From Treponema sp. UBA1240 (lineage in GTDB: Bacteria; Spirochaetota; Spirochaetia; Treponematales; Treponemataceae), in assembly GCA_002308875.1 (NCBI GenBank), contig DBWK01000083.1, positions 3,665 through 11,761 on the forward strand: a stretch of DNA of 8,097 bases, given 5' to 3'. Positions 5,721 through 8,097 of the stretch are shown here, in pieces. The notes under the pieces were generated by a model. It did no database searches and was not told the origin of the DNA. It saw only the letters and a list, made by a program, of their open reading frames with translations. The translations under genes and the position numbers were made by a program. Within the stretch, counting starts at the first letter, position 1; every line of letters starts with the position of its first letter.

Positions 5721-7241
5721 TCACAATTTTGATATAAATCTTTCAAAGGCCGCAAGACCTTCTTCATTACATTTATATACACCGGCGTGTTCCAAAACTT
5801 TGCCAAACACTATTCCGGCTTCTTTCTTTATGATTTCAACAGCTTCATCCCCGGATTTGTCCGTAAATGAACCGTATTTTTCCTTAAGCTCGTTCATCCA
5901 GTCAGCGTGCTTGCCAAGTTTTTCGTCACCACTGATGTCTTTGTTTTGAACAAGGGCTTCTGCAAGTTCTTTAAACTCAATTTTCAGTCTGCCAGGAAGA
6001 ATCGCGAGTCCCATAACTTCAATCAATCCGATATTTTCCTTTTTGATATGATGAAGCTCCGCATGCGGATGATAAACACCGAGCGGATGTTCTTTTGTTG
6101 TGATGTTGTTGCGTAGTACCAAATCCATTTCATAAAGATCACCGCGTCTGCGGGCAATGGGATTAAGTGTGTTGTGCTTTTCGCCGTCGGTTTCCGCAAA
6201 TATAAAAGCGCTTTCATCCGTATAACTGCGCCAGTTTTTAAGAACGTGATCAGCCAATTCAACAATGCGGCTTTTGTCCGCGCATTTTATACGCAAAACG
6301 GACATAGGCCATTTTACGATTCCAGCCTCAACGTCTTCAAAGCCTTTGATTTTAACAACCTTGAGAACCGGAGCTTTTGCCATAGGAAAGACATAAGCAC
6401 CACCCTGAAAGTGGTCGTGCGTAAGAATTGACCCTCCTACAATCGGGAGATCCGCATTACTTCCGAGGATATAATGCGGAAACATTGTAATAAAATCCAA
6501 AAGACGCTGAAAAGTCTTTCTTGAAATTTGCATCGGAGTATGCGAATCATTAAAAACGATACAATGTTCGTTGTAATAAACATACGGAGAATATTGAAAC
6601 CACCATTTTTCTCCTGCCAGTTCAACAGGGATTATTCTGTGGTTTTGACGTGCAGGATGGTTTGTACGACCCGCATAGCCTTCATTTTCCTTACAAAGCA
6701 GACAGCTTGGATAACCGATATTCTTTGCGTTTTTTGCCGCCGCAATCGCCTTTGGGTCTTTTTCCGGTTTTGAAAGGTTTATTGTGATATCCATATCGCC
6801 GTATTCGGTTTTGCTTATCCATTTTACGTCGCGGCATATTCTGTAGCGTCTGATGTAATCAGTGTCCTGACTGAATTTGTAGAACCAGTCCGTTGCTTCT
6901 TTTGGAGATTTTTTATACAAAGCCCTGAACTTTTCAACAATGTTTGAAGGTCTGTCCACCATTAGCGCCATGAGTTTTGCGTCAAATAAGTCTCTGAAAA
7001 CTACACTGTCACCGCCGGTGAGTTTTTTTTCAACAGCATAATCAAGAATGTGTGCAAGGATTTCCTCTAATTCCGAAACTTGCACAGCCGGAACAGCCTC
7101 AGCCTGTTCGGTAGTTTCAAAACCGTCAAGACAAAGAGCGGCAAGCATTTGATTTTTTACATAAATCAAATCTTCCTTTTCAATAAGTCCGGTTTTTAGT
7201 CCGTAAGAGGCAAGTCTGTTGATTTCATCAAAAATATTCAT
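5721..7241 (-). CDS. galT: Type 2 UDP-glucose--hexose-1-phosphate uridylyltransferase
   Basis: This enzyme exchanges galactose-1-phosphate with UDP-glucose, giving glucose-1-phosphate and UDP-galactose, through a histidine-bound uridylyl intermediate in the cytoplasm. At 506 residues it fits the longer type 2 family (GalT of streptococci, lactobacilli and clostridia) rather than the ~350-residue E. coli type. The catalytic region is ILTHDHFQGGAYVFP (about 272-286), with H275 and H277 in the H-x-H-x-Q arrangement. Upstream are YPSCLLCKENEGYAGR (about 177-192), with a CxxC pair (C180, C183), and NHRIIPVEL. Start: MNIFDEINRL at 7241 matches family N-termini. An ATG ten codons earlier (7271) would overlap the regulator gene. 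The AAGGAA at 7256-7261 is about 15 bases from the chosen ATG, a long spacing that makes coupled translation from the regulator likely. GalK follows 32 bases downstream. Confidence 0.95.
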   Translation of the reverse strand: MNIFDEINRLASYGLKTGLIEKEDLIYVKNQMLAALCLDGFETTEQAEAVPAVQVSELEEILAHILDYAVEKKLTGGDSVVFRDLFDAKLMALMVDRPSNIVEKFRALYKKSPKEATDWFYKFSQDTDYIRRYRICRDVKWISKTEYGDMDITINLSKPEKDPKAIAAAKNAKNIGYPSCLLCKENEGYAGRTNHPARQNHRIIPVELAGEKWWFQYSPYVYYNEHCIVFNDSHTPMQISRKTFQRLLDFITMFPHYILGSNADLPIVGGSILTHDHFQGGAYVFPMAKAPVLKVVKIKGFEDVEAGIVKWPMSVLRIKCADKSRIVELADHVLKNWRSYTDESAFIFAETDGEKHNTLNPIARRRGDLYEMDLVLRNNITTKEHPLGVYHPHAELHHIKKENIGLIEVMGLAILPGRLKIEFKELAEALVQNKDISGDEKLGKHADWMNELKEKYGSFTDKSGDEAVEIIKKEAGIVFGKVLEHAGVYKCNEEGLAAFERFISKL

Positions 7242-7242
7242 A

Positions 7243-8097
7243 TTAAATAATATTTTCCTTAAAGTACACATCTATAGGCATATCTATTTTGGACGGCACA
7301 TTCTGATAGAGAAGACTGGACTGATACAATTTGTAAACCGCCTCAGAACCTTGCTGTTCCGGTCTTTGTCCGATAATGCAGTCGATACTTCCATCAAGAA
7401 GCCCTTCCCTGTTCTGAGCTACCAAGTCATAACCTATAACTGTGACACGGCTTTTTAATCCCTGATCTACAAGAAAATATGACGTAAAGTTTACTTCCGC
7501 ATGTGGAACAAAAATTCCTTTTATATCATTATGTCTTGCGAACAAATCTTTCATAAAATTGTAAAAACCCAAATCCGTTAAATCTGTACATATTTCATCA
7601 ACTACAATCGATTTTGCGTCTTTCTGAATATAATCCGTAAAACCTCGAACTCTTTCGCGAAGGTTATAGGCGGATGAATACATTCTTATACACGCAAATT
7701 TTCCGCTGTCCTGAAACATTCTCATAATTCTTCCGGCGCAATAACCACCCTTGTAAGGATTCTGTGATATAGTAAGCAATGGTTGTGTAGTTCCAAGAGG
7801 AGTATCAATATATACGCACGGTTTTTGACCTAGCTTTGAGACGATTTCCATGTGTTCTTCAGGAACAACGGGAGTAGTAATAAGAGCATCAATCGGCAGC
7901 CCGGACTCTTCAAAAAACGCTCCGCTTTTTTTAAGAGCATCACCGGAAATTTGGCGGTCAAAAGTAACCAGTTTCAGTTCTATTTTAATTGGATTAAGCT
8001 GGGCAACAGCCTGATTCATTCCTTCAAACAAACACTTGTAATAATCACATCCGGTTTCCAAAATCGGTAAAAGAACACCGATTACAAAAGGTTTGTT
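7243..8097 (-). CDS. LacI-type sugar-binding transcriptional regulator, 5' part missing at window edge
   Basis: The reading frame is open to the right edge of the window, so 285 residues of the C-terminal part are seen. They form a periplasmic-binding-protein-like fold as in LacI/GalR regulators: first strand FVIGVLLP (about 4-11) leading into an effector-binding helix (CDYYKCLFEGMNQAVAQ), a hinge pair including DALITTP, the segment RERVRGFTDYI, and the C-terminal block VTVIGYD followed by LLDGSIDCIIGQRPEQQGSEA, characteristic of the family. The DNA-binding helix-turn-helix, if present, lies outside. The alternative is a secreted ABC-transporter sugar-binding protein, but the single-base gap to galT favours a regulator of galactose use. 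The TTG at 8061 is not a credible start, because the first strand of the domain lies upstream of it. Effector inferred from context as galactose or a galactoside. Confidence 0.8.
   Translation of the reverse strand, partial: NKPFVIGVLLPILETGCDYYKCLFEGMNQAVAQLNPIKIELKLVTFDRQISGDALKKSGAFFEESGLPIDALITTPVVPEEHMEIVSKLGQKPCVYIDTPLGTTQPLLTISQNPYKGGYCAGRIMRMFQDSGKFACIRMYSSAYNLRERVRGFTDYIQKDAKSIVVDEICTDLTDLGFYNFMKDLFARHNDIKGIFVPHAEVNFTSYFLVDQGLKSRVTVIGYDLVAQNREGLLDGSIDCIIGQRPEQQGSEAVYKLYQSSLLYQNVPSKIDMPIDVYFKENII

Noticed and set aside
7242..7271. Upstream ATG for galT, adding ten residues
   Set aside because: It would overlap the regulator by 29 bases, and MNIFDEINRL fits the family N-terminus better; the overlap start cannot be fully excluded.
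1..8097. A new defence, mobile or biosynthetic system
   Set aside because: The genes are recognisable metabolic, repair and small-enzyme families; no recombinase, repeat array, effector module or peptide precursor was seen to support a novel system.

Overview
The window looks like ordinary chromosomal DNA from a low-to-moderate GC anaerobe. The protein families suggest a gut-type Clostridia or Treponema-like spirochaete: a type 2 (Firmicutes-style) galactose-1-phosphate uridylyltransferase, a short stand-alone HD-domain protein, an AlkZ/YcaQ-like winged-helix protein, and a HAD hydrolase whose motif I reads D-M-F-E-T. This assignment is from recalled family resemblance and is weak. Nine protein-coding genes fill almost all of the window. 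I saw no rRNA, tRNA, CRISPR array, insertion sequence or phage gene, and no intergenic stretch exceeds about 100 bases.

Left part (1-2963). A GNAT acetyltransferase on the + strand probably enters from beyond the left edge. It converges on a minus-strand pair read as GNAT acetyltransferase then HD-domain phosphohydrolase. That pair diverges, across a 48-base gap, from a plus-strand gene for an AlkZ/YcaQ-like (HTH_42) probable DNA glycosylase. The gap holds a perfect 7+3+7 palindrome that touches the start codon of the GNAT gene, and a -10-like box only nine bases before the start of the glycosylase-like gene.

Middle part (2969-4491). Two minus-strand genes, a CPBP-type membrane protein and then a HAD-superfamily hydrolase, appear to form one transcription unit. 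An extended -10 promoter lies just upstream of them, in the gap after galK. The HAD gene ends five bases from the end of the convergent glycosylase-like gene.

Right part (4492-8097). A minus-strand galactose operon reads: sugar-binding regulator of the LacI type (its 5' part lies outside the window), galT, galK. The regulator and galT are separated by one base, so they are probably translationally coupled. GalK makes galactose-1-phosphate and GalT exchanges it with UDP-glucose, giving glucose-1-phosphate and UDP-galactose. The epimerase GalE needed to regenerate UDP-glucose, and any galactose transporter, are not in the window. I found no convincing sign of an undescribed multi-gene system. 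The points most worth a second look are the divergent palindrome, the QYD glycosylase-like protein, the apparently altered active sites of the HAD and CPBP proteins, and the regulator-first gal operon.
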